Shown here: positions 24,901-37,040 of the stretch, in pieces
Position numbering within the stretch: position 1 is the stretch's first letter
How the letters are laid out: the number at the start of each line of letters is the position of its first letter
Assembly (NCBI RefSeq): GCF_028389875.1
Contig: NC_084668.1
Location: 19,363,993 to 19,427,992, forward strand
Direction: 5' to 3'
Source of the DNA: Rhea pennata
Taxonomy: Eukaryota > Chordata > Aves > Rheiformes > Rheidae
DNA: 64,000 nt
The notes under the pieces: generated by a model
The model's database searches: none
Seen by the model: only the letters and a program-made list of their open reading frames with translations
What the model was told of the DNA's origin: nothing
Made by a program: the position numbers and the translations under genes

Positions 24901-26439
24901 CACAAACTCTGTGTGTGTGAAAAAAGAAAAGTAGTCTATGAACTGTACAAAATGTCTATTGAACAGCCAGACAGGGTCATAATCTAAATATTCCCCAGAG
25001 GGTCACAGTTGCAAAACCAGAAACTGATTATTGTCAGGAAAAATAATTGGCTGTTTTCAGAACAAACTGCAAATTCAGAAGTTAAGTGCCTGAAGCTGCA
25101 CTGTTAATATCTGTGGTGCACTTTGTATATCAAAGGTCTCTGAACAGGAAAGCTTTTTTTATATCACATACACTAAACTAAAAATGCTCAGCACAATGAG
25201 ATAATTAAGAATAAACATTGCATTTCACAGGCACTTTATTTGCTTTTGTTGATCTAAATAATTATTCAGTATTCTAATACAATGTTGTGAATACTAAAAT
25301 TTACTTTTAAAAGTGGAAAGTTAAATTTGCAACTGTTAGTCTACATCTAACTGTTAGATGTATTGAAGCACACAGTACCTGGTCGATGCTAAAGATATTG
25401 CTTCATGTTTGAGGAGTACAAGATTCTAAATATTAGAAATAAAAATGAGCAATATGAGGAACCCTGAAGTCATCACATACTCATTAATAATTTAATCCAG
25501 CAATGGTGCCAGATTTTTATGATAAGATGAGGACTGGACACATTACTGTCATTTTTCTTTCTGTGAACTTCACATACAGTTACACCAGCGTAAAACCCAA
25601 CAAAGCTCAAGTAAAATGAAGGAAAAATGAAAACAGTTTCTTTCTATCACGGATTTTTTTGATTTAAAAACAATCTTCTGAAGTAGACACAGTTAAATCA
25701 AAGCTTGGTTGTTTTTAGAACACGTGAGGAGTAACCTCTTTGTTTTGCAGGTTATATCTGTCATGACAGACAAGAGCTCTTACACACACACGCACACACA
25801 TTCCTGGAGACACTTGAGCTGGTAGAAAGAATTTATCTAAAAATCCACCAGGAATCTGGATTCATGTCTCTACATGACATCTTCACCATCTAGGTGCAAT
25901 AGATGTCATAGGGATGTTTTAAACAGGCAGTTAGATGTCAGCATTTAAAACAATTCCAAGGACTTAAAATGACTCCTGACATCTGGAGTGAGGAATTCCT
26001 TGTATTCTTAACACATTTTTTTCCTCCTTTTTCCTCACTTTTACCTGTTAAGGGCCCCTTCACATTTCCCACCCATCTTTAGGACCCCCTACTTAACTGA
26101 AAAGTATATTGTCACATCTTTCTGTGATATCTGACTAACACCAAGGCAAAATGATGTGTGTCTCGCAGCTAATTCAGGAAGATGATTGTTTTTATTCTAA
26201 AAAAGTGGGCTACTGGTGGTATTTTAGGATAGTCAAAATTTTTCTCCTCTTGTTAGTAGAAATGTTTAAAGCTCTTATTTCTATGTGGCTAATTTTAATT
26301 GTAGAAGAAACCTTCAATTAAAAAGTGCATTTTCACTCATAATCTGGGAACTCCTAACTCTTCACAGAGGAACCTAAAGACAGAGGCTAGTGAAATTCCA
26401 ATGTTATAGCAAGTCCTGGCAATTCCCCTGAAAGGTTCT

Positions 26440-26640
26440 AATAGGTTGGATAGCGACGGAAGAGGAACTGAACCATGGTGAAGAGCTGCCTGAATCGCTG
26501 CTCGCTCTCTCCGCTGTGTGTGAGTGTTTGGGTAAGTTCATGTGTCCTTTGATGTATTTCATCTCTGAGCCATGAAGGTTTCGGTGATTCTGGAAACAGG
26601 GAATCGGAGAAGATACTGAAGCTTCCTGCCACCATCCTGA
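26440..26640. other. CpG-rich islet of unknown origin in KCNH7 intron
   Basis: About 200 bp with seven CpG dinucleotides and balanced composition in an AT-rich, CpG-poor intron. The - strand is open for 65 codons (26438-26635) and the + strand has a consensus splice donor (TTTGG|GTAAGT at 26532). It is not a KCNH7 exon I recognise: the frame runs to a stop with no donor. It could be a conserved non-coding element, a young insertion, or an exon of an antisense transcript. Confidence 0.4.
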
Positions 26641-28235
26641 ACTAAAGACTGGATAATCTTTACATAAGCATCCACGATCCTTTTTTTAAATGGTCTAAAA
26701 TAAGAGTAGAGCTAGTTTTGAATAACTGAATTTGAGAGACACTTTTAGAAAAACAGGAATTTCAAAGTTAAAGTGAACATGCAATCCTCCATTTATTTCT
26801 TTGTGCTATTCTAAGTACAATGAAGTTAGTTACAGAGCAAGTCACACCCTTTTCTCTGATTTTTCTTTGCTCTGTCTGACTTTGTATCAACTTTGTTGTT
26901 AATGTAAGAACAATTCTTGATTTATACTTCAGGAAATAATGCCACACTTAAAAAATAAGAAAAAAAAATATAAACATGCACCTAAAAAGTATGCAGAGCA
27001 AAGGCCAAAGCTGTTTGTCTAGCAAGTGTAGAATTCCCTTTTATGAGGAATCCTGATTCCACTGTAAGATTATTATTACTTTTTTTTCATAAGATGGCTA
27101 CTAGTATGCGTGACTGCATACACCATTTCTATTAGATCTGGCTTCTGGAAACAGTCTCCCTGGGAGTGACTCCTGGAAACAAGACTCTTGTAGAAGCTCC
27201 CTGAGGTGCCTCCTAGACACTGTAGTAACAACAGTAACAATAATAGGAGCAGATGGAAAACTACAGTGATGGGCTCTCAGATGACCAATACTTTTTGTCA
27301 GCAGTTTCATGCTGACTGTAAGATTTCAGGGACATGAAATCTTGATTCTAGCCATATGCTGCCTGCCTAGATTTTTTTAACCTGGCCAGTTAACTACTAG
27401 ACACTCTGGCTGAACATTGAAACTCTCTTGAGGTAATAAAGCCCAGATAGACTCCACTGGCATAATAATAATGGTTTAACAGAGTTAAGAGAAAGCTTCA
27501 TTTTTTTTTGCCTTGATTCTTATTCTACTTTCTTTCTGGGAACATAGACCACAGTGACTGACTGAGTCATCTATTCTCAAAGTAAGCATTTAAAGATATA
27601 AACTTAGGAAAGGGGGCAAGAACGGGAGAAAGCAGGCTAGCAGCCATGTAGATAAAGCCAGGTATTTCCCCAGTCTCTCAGAACTATTTGACCTCATACT
27701 TCTAGACAGGAGAAATCAGCTCCTGAAAATTTTCCTTGTGTTCTGTATTGTCAGCTGTGGCCTCTGGGTATCTTGTGTTATTACACTATATTAATATAGT
27801 TTGGCTTCTTAGCCTGGATAGTGCCCACATACATGACACACTTAAGATAGCTTTACTAATCGAGATTCAGTTAGGAGCTTAGAGCTCAGGCTTCTTTGGT
27901 TACATCAAGAATAGATCAGTACAGACTTGCGGAAAGTCTGGTCAGGAAGCTGGCCATAACTCTTTAATTTAAGATCTAGAACCTATGTAAGTTACTTAAC
28001 AGTATGCTTAAAACTGAACATTGCAAAATGTATTTCACATTCCACCTGATTGTTATCGTCTATGTCAACATGGGCAAACGCCTGTAATGAATTGGGTAAT
28101 GGGATTTCATACGAACTTTTTTTCTAGACTTTTAAAATCAAATCCAAGGAAAAGAAAATTCCTTGTTATCCATTCCCTGTCTAGCAGGCAAGCAAGTTAA
28201 AGATCAAGTATCACCAGCTGCCTCAATTTATGGTT

Positions 28236-28269
28236 ACTAATATAACAATATAACTAATATAACAATATA
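28236..28269. repeat. exact 17-bp tandem duplication
   Basis: The unit actaatataacaatata occurs twice in perfect tandem (28236-28252 and 28253-28269). Confidence 0.9.
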
Positions 28270-29625
28270 ATTCCATGAGAGTGGAGTTCTTATTATCCTC
28301 TTAGCTAGAGTATGTGGACAATGTTCTTGTCTTTGGATTACAGCTGAAAACCCAGAGTAAGGATTTATTTCAATGAGTTCATCATTATATTCCCAGTTAG
28401 TATGTCTGCATGGACTTATTTAGCCAGTATTTTAATTATCTTGGATATGATGGAAGGATTTTATATACTCTGTCAAAAGACAAAAGCTTCTGATTTGACT
28501 AGATAACCTGTTTAGCCTGAAATCAGCTTCCTCCTGGCTAAAGATTTCATATCTGACTGAATCTGGGGGTTCACGAGAAATATGTGTGATCACTCAGAAC
28601 AGATTCAGAATTTTGATAGTCTTCAGCTAAGGGTCACAAGAATGAAAGATAAATGCAAAGAATATCTTTTTCATGAGGATAATTGGACAGTGGAACAGTC
28701 CCAAGAAAAGTGGTGTTTCTAGAGCCAACATTAACAAAAAGTTAAACAAAATGCTAGCAAAATGCTTGAATTTCAGGGAATTCTTTTCAAAATCCTCATC
28801 TCATTGAGTTAATGTTGCTAGTGTGACATTCTGACTGACTTCTGTATTTTTTTTTTCACCTATTTGTTTGGATTTCATGCTGATGTAACCAGTTCTAATG
28901 ATGGCCTGTTCTGCATGGATAAAGAGATCTGCACTCAGAACTAGTGGAGTTAACGAAACAGCTTGCCTTTATATATCACCCTTGAACTGAGCTAACTCTG
29001 ATAGAGCTGCTAAAGGAAAATGAGGAATGGGGAAGAAGATTGTGTGCTGCACTGTTAAAAGAGGCAACTGAATGGAGCTCATTGTCCCTCAGTTGTTAGC
29101 AGGAGACCAACTCACCGACCCAGATGAAAGCTTTGTTTGGAAGCGGCAGCCAAGACTACTGCTTATTTCCAGTAGTTACAAAGAGAATTTCTTGGCTGAC
29201 TGTCAAGCATCTATGGCAACTGCCTAAAGCTGCACCTGCACCTGTGCAAGAAATATAATCCATTATTTCAAAAGGCCTGCAATGAATTTCTTTTGGGCAA
29301 GAGCGGAAGTAAGCTGCTATGTAGTGTACCTGTTAATTTTTGCAGGAGACCTCAGATAGTATTGCAATCTTTTCTGGAAACTAGAGAGCAAGCTGGCTCC
29401 TCAGGCAGCCTTGCACCACACAGACCCTTTAAAATCATGTTATGGCAAAGCCCAATATAGTAGCTAAGAGAAATTTTTGTTGACACAAGCAAGAAATGTA
29501 GAAATACACAGAGCTGGAGTGAAAAGTCTTACTTGGAGCTGGAAAAGAAGTGATACTAACTGCAGATGCAGAACAGAGAGCTGTGTTGGTTTTGTTTAAC
29601 CCCTGATAAAACTCCTGCAGGAAGA

Positions 29626-29639
29626 GTTACCACGGCAAC
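29626..29639. promoter_or_regulatory. RFX X-box match (GTTACC-AC-GGCAAC)
   Basis: Perfect match to the RFX-family X-box consensus GTNRCC-N2-RGYAAC, an imperfect palindrome bound by RFX dimers. Located in a KCNH7 intron. Sequence match only. Confidence 0.4.
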
Positions 29640-31909
29640 AAGGTCCGAATCAGGCTAGCGTGAACTCAAGGCTGAGATAACACAATCCCATTTTTAGCAC
29701 TCCAAAAGGGAGAAAATTGCTCATGGTCACACTAAAGATGGAAACAACACAATCCCAATCTGTGTAATGTGTTAGTAGGTCAATGGCTGAAAGTAAAAAA
29801 TGCTAGCAGGAAAACTATTTTATAAGGAAAAAAAAATTCCATCAGTAAGATTTTGATTATAGTGATAAAAATGGAACTTCTATAGCATATCAGAAACAAA
29901 ATAACTAGAAATCCATAAAAATTTAGTGAGATGTAAAATATCACTACCTACAAGTAAGAATGATGGGTGTCTTTAGTCCTTTGAAATAGTAATTCTGACA
30001 CCAAAATACAACTGTTAAAGGCCATCATATGACAATTTTAAAAATCTGAGTAAAAGAATACTGTGAATACAGAAATGCCTTTGTCAATTAGGTGCTCAGG
30101 AAGCAGGTTTGATTCTTGTGAAGTTAGCTCTGCAGGATCATGCCCAGATATTTGTCTATTATATTGTATCAAAATATGAGGTAGCTCGCCTCTGTGTGTA
30201 ATAAATGTTGAAATCAATGGAACAGTACAACCCAGTAGTAACCACTGGTAGTCTACAACCTCATACAGGACATGAGATGTGCCACAGAAAAGTGACATAG
30301 AAGGAATTCAAACCTACCAGGTGTTTGCTGCAGCTATGGCAATATACAGAGAACGGGCACCAGAGAGGGGCAGTAAACCAGTGGGCTAAAACTTTACATT
30401 AATCCTTGGCTACCCTCACTCCTCATGATTGCATCTTCTCCTCAGAGGGACTAGCAATGTACCTCACTCCTGTCTAACTCAAAGGTTACCAGATGCTATA
30501 CAATGACTACCAGGATGAAGGAGATGTCAGTCTTGTTTTTTCTTCATCAGTGGTTAAGTCTTTTGCAAAGACAAAACTGGGAAATTAGATTCTTTCGAAA
30601 GTAATGCAAATAAATGTCACCAAGAGGCTGTTCAATGTAATTTGGTGGGCAAGAGCTGTAAAAGCCGTGGCGGGGTGGGGAGTGGGGATTGGCACCATAT
30701 TGACACCTGACCAGCCTATTTGTAATTCTGCAGCAGGCACAGCACAGAAGATCACTTCCATCTTGTCTAGGTGGCAGCATATGTTTTCTCATAAGGAATG
30801 TGAAGGTTATTCAGGCAAGGCACCTCTGTCAACAGATTCTTTGTGAAGAGCAGATTGAATATTTCATGGGGACATTTTCCTGACAGATTTGTTGTCACTC
30901 TTGGCTTCCTGCCCTAAAGATGCTTCTTTGATCGAATGGCAATGTCATTGTTCTGAGTAGCCATGCTCTGAATTAAAGCTTTCCTTCATCCACCATTATA
31001 CCTGCTGTACCTTTAAAATTGTTCTCATTTATTATCAGCTATTCTGCGGCTCTGAAATTGGTATGATGTTGCACATAGGATCAGGGTTTAACTACACAAT
31101 ATGAAACACAGACATACCAGAAACAATAATTTGTCAGACAAAACATTTGGCCATAGAAGTAAAAAATTATTGAAGGAATATTCTTTTCCCCACATAAAAA
31201 TGAAAAACTTGTGAGTGTCAGTTTAGCTGTCTTCATGATTATTGCTGTCTGACCACAGCTACTATCTATGGTCCCTGATATTTAGGAGCACTGAACACTG
31301 GTGACATGATTTAATATTTCACTGAAGTTTCCATTTCATTTCTATTCCCCAAAGCCTCTAAGGCGAATGTAAGCACAGAAAATGTTACCTGAACTCTTGC
31401 CAGGACAACCACTTATACACTGCCAAATGAATCAAAATCCAGCTACGGTGAACGTACTGTGTCCTGAAAACAAAATATTTTAATTCCAGGAGAAACACTA
31501 CCTAGCATCAAGTTCAAAAGTTCAACAAAGCATTTTGAAACTAACATTGCTAATAAATAATCAAGTTTCTCCAAATGTTTTAAAATATTGTTTTCAGGAA
31601 ATGGTTATTGTTTAAGAGATAATAAGCATACATATATGTATATATTTATATCAAGGACAACAAGGTAGATGAATGTTTGAACAGCTCTACATTGATAGTT
31701 GTGAAGTTATGAGAAGGTGAATCTGATTTCTCCAGTCATTTATAGCTGTGTAGGGGAAAATGCACAGAATGTTTTTGCTGCTCAGCAGGATTCTCAAGAG
31801 CTGCTACTATAACAGCCAACATGGGACCCTAATGTACCCAATATTACCAAGTGAAATGCCAATGAATAATGTAGCAGTACTGTCTAATGTAAGAAATGAA
31901 GTTAATTAC

Positions 31910-32009
31910 CTTTCTCTATTTCACTTTGAAAGGACAATTTCCGTCTTCGTAGTTTGCAGTTATCTCCATCCGAATCATTAGTAGTTTGTGATCTTATTAC
32001 GAGGTCAGA
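31910..32009 (-). CDS. KCNH7: KCNH7 exon: short linker with RRRKLSF motif
   Basis: 100-bp exon encoding residues 432-464 plus the first base of a split Gly codon. It has no long open frame of its own and was found from splice sites and homology. It reads [18 protein letters not shown] then [15 protein letters not shown]. The basic RRRKLSF motif, conserved across ERG channels just after the nucleotide-binding homology domain, is a classic basophilic kinase-type site (R-R-x-L-S). Acceptor atcaag|TCT, a relatively weak tract; donor GAAAG|gtaatt. Phases match both neighbours exactly. Confidence 0.95.
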
Positions 32010-34717
32010 CTTGATTAATGAAATATGAAACAGAATGACAGATTAGTCCCATCTAAAGAGAGCAGGCTTTCAATAGGTGATTGACTGTTAATCATGTTCA
32101 AGCTTTATATTTAGGCAATGTTACACAAGTTTGCATCAACCTCCCCTCCCCTTAACTAATAGTATTGCTCAGTGCTAACATTAAAAAGATCATGCAGATT
32201 GAGTATATCTGGCAATGTCACCACCTGATGGTGAAAGAAAAGTATCCAGATAGATAAGCTTACATACAGACATATGTTATCAGCCTCCAGAAATTTGCAC
32301 AGATGTGGGTTAAGTAAGCTTAGAGAAATTAAACGAAAAAAAAAAGCTAAATAACCTCTCACAGAGAATGTGTATTATTGCAGGCAGTAATATGGTAACT
32401 GATTGTAATTAGATTTGATGTTTAATTACATGGTAATGATTATAAAGGTTACATTTTACAATAATAACTATAAGGTTGATAAACACCAGGCATTTTACCA
32501 TCATTATTTTTATCTTTCTAGACCCTCCCTGTCTGATTCAGTTCATTCAGATAGTATTTCCATAGCTAAACACAATGGTGTCTTTTTTATCCATTGTATT
32601 AGAAGATGGATGTGCTTTTTGTTGCCATAATAAATACGAGATGCATTTAACTCGTCTTTCTACTTATTTTAAGTAGTGAGAAATTCTGCAAATAAGCAGA
32701 TAAAATGCCAGTTGTGCTCTTTGTGTACACACCCACTGCATTGGCTTCAGCCTTCTTCCCTTCCCTGTGCTACTTATCAATTATCAATAAGCAGATTTTC
32801 ATATAGGGCAGAGGAAGGGCAGAGGAAAAGGAGTGGGAAATGTTTTTGTCTTTCTCTCTTCCCCTCCTTGTAATTCTGGGTGGGTAAGATGCTTCAGTAG
32901 TGGCCCATTGGTAGAATAACTGAAGAAGGAAAAAGCTACTTTACATAAATAAAGGAGGACAGGAGCAGATGTTTCAGGCAGATGCACCTATTATTCAGAT
33001 AAAAAAATCTGGATCAGAGGGACGCTTCAAAGGCCAGAATATGCTCATCACTTCTTTTTAGGGAAGATTTTGAGGATTACAATATCAGTAGAAGGCAAAT
33101 GGAACTGCTAGTGAAAGCTGTGATTCTGCAAGTACAGAGGCATGGATGAATCCGTCCTCCATGTCTCTGTGAAGTCTAGTCATATTTTCTTACTGGTTGT
33201 TACAGCAGTAAGAAATAATAATGGAAAAATTTCTAATGGACATGAGCAAGGGGGGAAGTCTTTGTTTATTCTGCGTCATGACACAAAAGGTAGATGCTCT
33301 TTCACTTCTATTTTCTCTGATCTTTAGAAAAAATAATGATGAAATATTGATGACAATGTAATTTCAGGGAATCATTGCTCAGGAGACCAAAGTCATCGAT
33401 ATGAATTTATCCTCAAAGATTTTCAAATATGTGGGCTTTCAGTTTTAGCTTAAATTTATCACTACAGTATAAATTCATCATAATGTATTTAATGTATAAT
33501 TAATAATGATGACCTTTTCAATAAACACAAAAGAGTAAGTTTTAAAATAAAGAATAGAATGGTCTTTTATGGTCAGAACAATCTTACATGAAAAAAGGCT
33601 CAAGATAAAGAGAAATGAAATTTATGGTCAGTAGTTCTATTTTAATTTTTTAAACCAAGATCCACATGTGATTAGTAAGAAGCTTCCTACCATTTGCAGC
33701 CAAAAGCTTGTAATTCTTTGTCTCCTTGTTTCTCAGAAGGCCTCTGAGGCCATATTATGTTAGTTCATTCTCACTGAATCTCTGTACATTTTTCCTTCAA
33801 AGTACGGCATAACACCACAAAATGGCATTATCTCAGAAATAATGAAATATAAACTACCCATTCTGTGAGTGATGTAGTTCAGGTTTAGTGGCCAGGGCTA
33901 GTGTACCCTGCAACTTTCTAGAGACAGAACCCCATTAGCTGGGCAATAGTTTTTCCTCCCCCCTGTGTCCAGCAATCTTCTGGCCAGCTTCCCCTTGCTT
34001 TCCCAACTCAGACTGAGCCCAGCAATCTGAGAAGCACTAGCAATGCTACAATTTTTTCACTTTCTTGGAGGCACATTCTGGACAAAAGAGGACATTTATG
34101 GGAGTCACGGTGGGAAGAAGAAACCAAGAAATCCCTGCAAACTGGAAGAATGCGGAAAGTAAAGGGCTAACAGTGAGTAAACTTCGAAATGTCCCTTGCA
34201 TGCTTTTAGTCTACTGGCACGTAGGATGCAGTCCAAGATAAGAGAATTAAAAATTTAGATTTGAAAGGCAATTAAATATTCTGTATTGTTAGAAACAGAA
34301 TGGATCTGGATAATCTGATTGATGTTTATTTTATGATTGTACAAATATATTTAGTGTCAAAAGTTCCCCTTGCAGTGACCCACATTATAGTCCCACTTAC
34401 TGAAAAAAAAACGTATTTTCCATGGCTTAAAAAAAACATTCAAAATCCCTCTGGCTGAAACTTTAATATTAATTAAATATAGAACCAAATCCTTTTAGAT
34501 TAACATTATCTGAATCATTTCATTGACTTCTGCCGAGTTTAACTGACTTCAGTAGGAGCAATCAGGTGAGGTTATTTTTTTAAAATAGGATTTGGCCTCG
34601 GGCTTTTTCCTTTTAATTTTTCTAACCTTGGTTTTTCAATTACTGTTTTCAAGTTTTGTTACTTGCTGTAGATTCTGACTAGTATTAAGGAAAAAAAACC
34701 CCACTTATTGTATGTAC
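32010..34717 (-). other. KCNH7: KCNH7 intron
   Basis: 2,708 bp, GT-AG. Carries a palindromic MITE-like fossil at 34485-34595. Otherwise AT-rich with nothing recognised. Confidence 0.9.
34485..34595. mobile_element. palindromic MITE-like fossil 1
   Basis: 111 bp bounded by a perfect 9-bp inverted repeat (ccaaatcct at 34485-34493, aggatttgg at 34587-34595). It has a 'ttgacttc' and 'tgacttcagtaggag' core, typical of old non-autonomous hairpin elements seen in amniote genomes. Confidence 0.5.
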
Positions 34718-34923
34718 CTTTGCGCTTTCATCTCTCAGATTGAAAGTTAATTCTAGATTGGTGAGGAAGAGATCAGAAAATTCAGGGTACATATCCAAAA
34801 CTTCCAGCAGGTCTTCTCGTTGGATCTTATGCAAGTCACAGTATGTTAAAGCTCTCACATCTGCATTTGACTTTCCTGGTTTTGCATAAAGATGTACCAT
34901 CTCTCCAAAAATGTCATTTTTCC
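34718..34923 (-). CDS. KCNH7: KCNH7 exon: second half of cyclic-nucleotide-binding homology domain
   Basis: 206 bp encoding residues 364-431; its first two bases complete a split Gly codon. It opens [20 protein letters not shown], then [20 protein letters not shown], the beta-roll strand and helix C of the domain. Next come [10 protein letters not shown] and [13 protein letters not shown]. The FNL triplet (about residues 423-425) corresponds to the 'intrinsic ligand' that occupies the would-be cyclic nucleotide pocket in ERG channels, so direct cAMP binding is not expected. [15 protein letters not shown] distinguishes ERG3 from ERG1. Acceptor ctgcag|GG; donor GCAAAG|gtacat. Ends in phase 0. 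Confidence 0.96.
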
Positions 34924-35849
34924 CTGCAGAAAGAAAATTAGATGGAGATTATTATTTTAAATATGAGAAAGGCATTAAATTGAATGATGTATTTCTTCAT
35001 TATAGTGACTCCGAATACTTGATTTTATATGACGTGATACAATTTGACTACCGGAGTACATATGTTGATGCAAATCAAAAGTAGTAGTATTAAAATCAAT
35101 GAAATTGTATAGGCATAGAACTAGACTAAATGAAAGAAAAATTCAGCTTGGTCACAATTTTTCTTCAGTTCTGCCAAAACAACAGTTCTAGAGCAGTATC
35201 TTCAGTACTTTCTTATAAAAGTATTATTTTTGATTTAAGTCATATTCTTATGTTGACAAAGACGTAATTTCTGTATTTCAGTATAGACTTCAGTCTGCCC
35301 TGGAACTTTATTTTAAGAAATTTGTTTTGAAGATGCTTAACAAACATGGCTGGTTTTATTTTGATACTTTTACAAGTCTTCTGTCAGTGTTGACACAGTC
35401 ACAGTACCTGTTTGCTAGAATTCTTATCAATATTTGATTGCTTGTTTTCCCCAAATCTGCACCTAACCTTCATAAATGCAGAGCAGCTGCAGCCACAGAT
35501 GAGAGCAAACTATCCTTTAAACCAAAGGCTGCAGGGTATACCTGCAAAGTCGGGGGGTTCTGCCTGGGAAAGCACTGATGGCAAAGGCTAGTGGTCACAG
35601 CAACCAAGCAGCAATAGGCCAGTGAGGGAGGACACAGAGGCGATTTTGTCTTGTGGTCAAACATCTGTGGGTTTTATACTAGCTTATTGCAAATAGTTCT
35701 AGTTTCTCCATTTTTTTTAAAAGGAAGTTGTGAATTGGGTAAGCAAGCAGCCGAGAGGCACAAAAAATAATTCAAGAGCTGGAGGGATGAGGGATGAGTT
35801 ATAGTGAGGGTCTTAAAGAGCACAGTCTGGCAGGAAGAAGGAAGATGAA

Positions 35850-36235
35850 GAGGTTAACTTGATAATATTGCATACATCCTTACAGAGAGGAAAAATTGCT
35901 GGGCACTAAATGCATCTAGAATAGAATGAGGAATGCACGGCAAGAACCAAGGGAAGAAATTGAAGAAAGATAATTTCATACTGGAAATAAAGCACACATT
36001 TTTAACAATAAAAGTGATTAACTATGGAAATAAACTGCCAAGAAAAGTGATCACTTCTTCATCTCGTTATGTCTTCAGATCAAAACTCATTGCTTTTCTG
36101 AACATTTTGCTTTCATTAAACAAAATTCATTAGACACAACAGATAGTTAAAAGTATGAAATGTTGCAGGAGTCAGTTACATAACAGAGGTTAGCCAAGAT
36201 AATCTAATAGTCCTTTTGACCTTAATGTTTACTAA
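35850..36235 (+). mobile_element. ancient CR1/L3-type LINE 3' end
   Basis: The + strand encodes eroded peptides such as YGNKLPRKV and YVFRSKL, matching the conserved C-terminal stretch of CR1 ORF2 (HWNRLPREVV...EVFKxRL). About 90 bp later comes an eroded tail 'ggttagccaagataatctaatagtcc' then 'ttttgacctta', the signature of old amniote CR1-like elements. Many stops. It is older than the copies at 37708 and 59050. Confidence 0.7.
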
Positions 36236-36767
36236 TGTCGGAGTCCCTATCCAAGGCATATAGCACCTTCTTTGTAAGATGACTACTCTGAGATATTTTT
36301 AAATGTTACATATATCTATATTTTTATATTGTAATTACTGAAAGAGGTGGTAGATTCAACTAGGCTGACAGCCATTATCTGTCCTAAGGATTCGACACAG
36401 AATTACTTCTGTCAGGTCAGTAATAATCAGATGTTAATCATCAGCAGACGAGTTCAGGAAAACTGGGAGGCAAAAAGGTGGACAATATTCCTCAGAACCC
36501 CTGACTTCTGTGATGAAGTTGAGTACCTATTCAAGGTGGAAACTGTCCTTGATACTTCTGTGGAACTGAACTCTTTTCCCCCACAGAGAACAAAACATTG
36601 AGAGTTTTTATATCCATTTCCATGCACGTTTTTCAATAAGAAGAAATAATTAAAAATGTTCATCTAAGTATTGATAATCTTTGTTAGGATTCTATGTGGT
36701 ATTACTGCAGGCTAATTTTTATTTGTATTATTTTACATTCTTTTTTAACAGGTTCTTCACAATACTC

Positions 36768-37040
36768 ATCATGGACTGGAGCCAGCCATGAGGCAGGCTC
36801 CTGCCTCATGGGTCATTCAACAGATGTGGGCCCACATTGCAGTTCCCTTCAGTTGCAATCATGCATGACTGTCTCTGTCCTACCTTGGACCCCCCGCTCT
36901 GCAGGGAAGTGGGACTCCAACCTGTGGCCTGTGGTCTCAGGAGCTGTGGGTTGGCAGAGGCAGAGCCATCGTACTGCCACTACCTGGGGTTCTGCTGCTG
37001 AAGCAATGCAGTGCAAGAGGAGGCTGAGGATCTTAGGTGC
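36768..37040. other. GC-rich islet with three short palindromes
   Basis: About 270 bp, clearly GC-richer than the flanking intron. It contains a 26-bp inverted repeat with 12-bp perfect arms (36786-36797 and 36800-36811), a 14-bp perfect palindrome (36824-36837) and a 10-bp palindrome (36859-36868). A 116-codon + strand frame (36694-37044) crosses it, without recognisable homology. Most likely an unrecognised repeat insertion. Confidence 0.45.

Larger units (their letters stand above)
20246..31909 (-). other. KCNH7: KCNH7 intron (11.7 kb)
   Basis: GT-AG intron of 11,664 bp. Contains a T/CT tract (20541-20580), poly-A (21945-21966), an unexplained CpG-rich islet (about 26440-26640), a 17-bp tandem duplication (28236-28269) and an RFX X-box match (29626-29639). 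The rest is AT-rich with no recognisable gene. Confidence 0.9.

Noticed and set aside
26438..26635. 65-codon - strand open frame as an extra KCNH7 exon
   Set aside because: It is in the right intron and strand, but the frame runs to a stop with no donor, it resembles no ERG3 segment I know, and the flanking exons at 31910 and 19982 join in phase without it.
36347..36601. 84-codon + strand frame just after the ancient CR1 tail
   Set aside because: Lies beyond the CR1 3' end, has no matching domain, and is within the range expected by chance.
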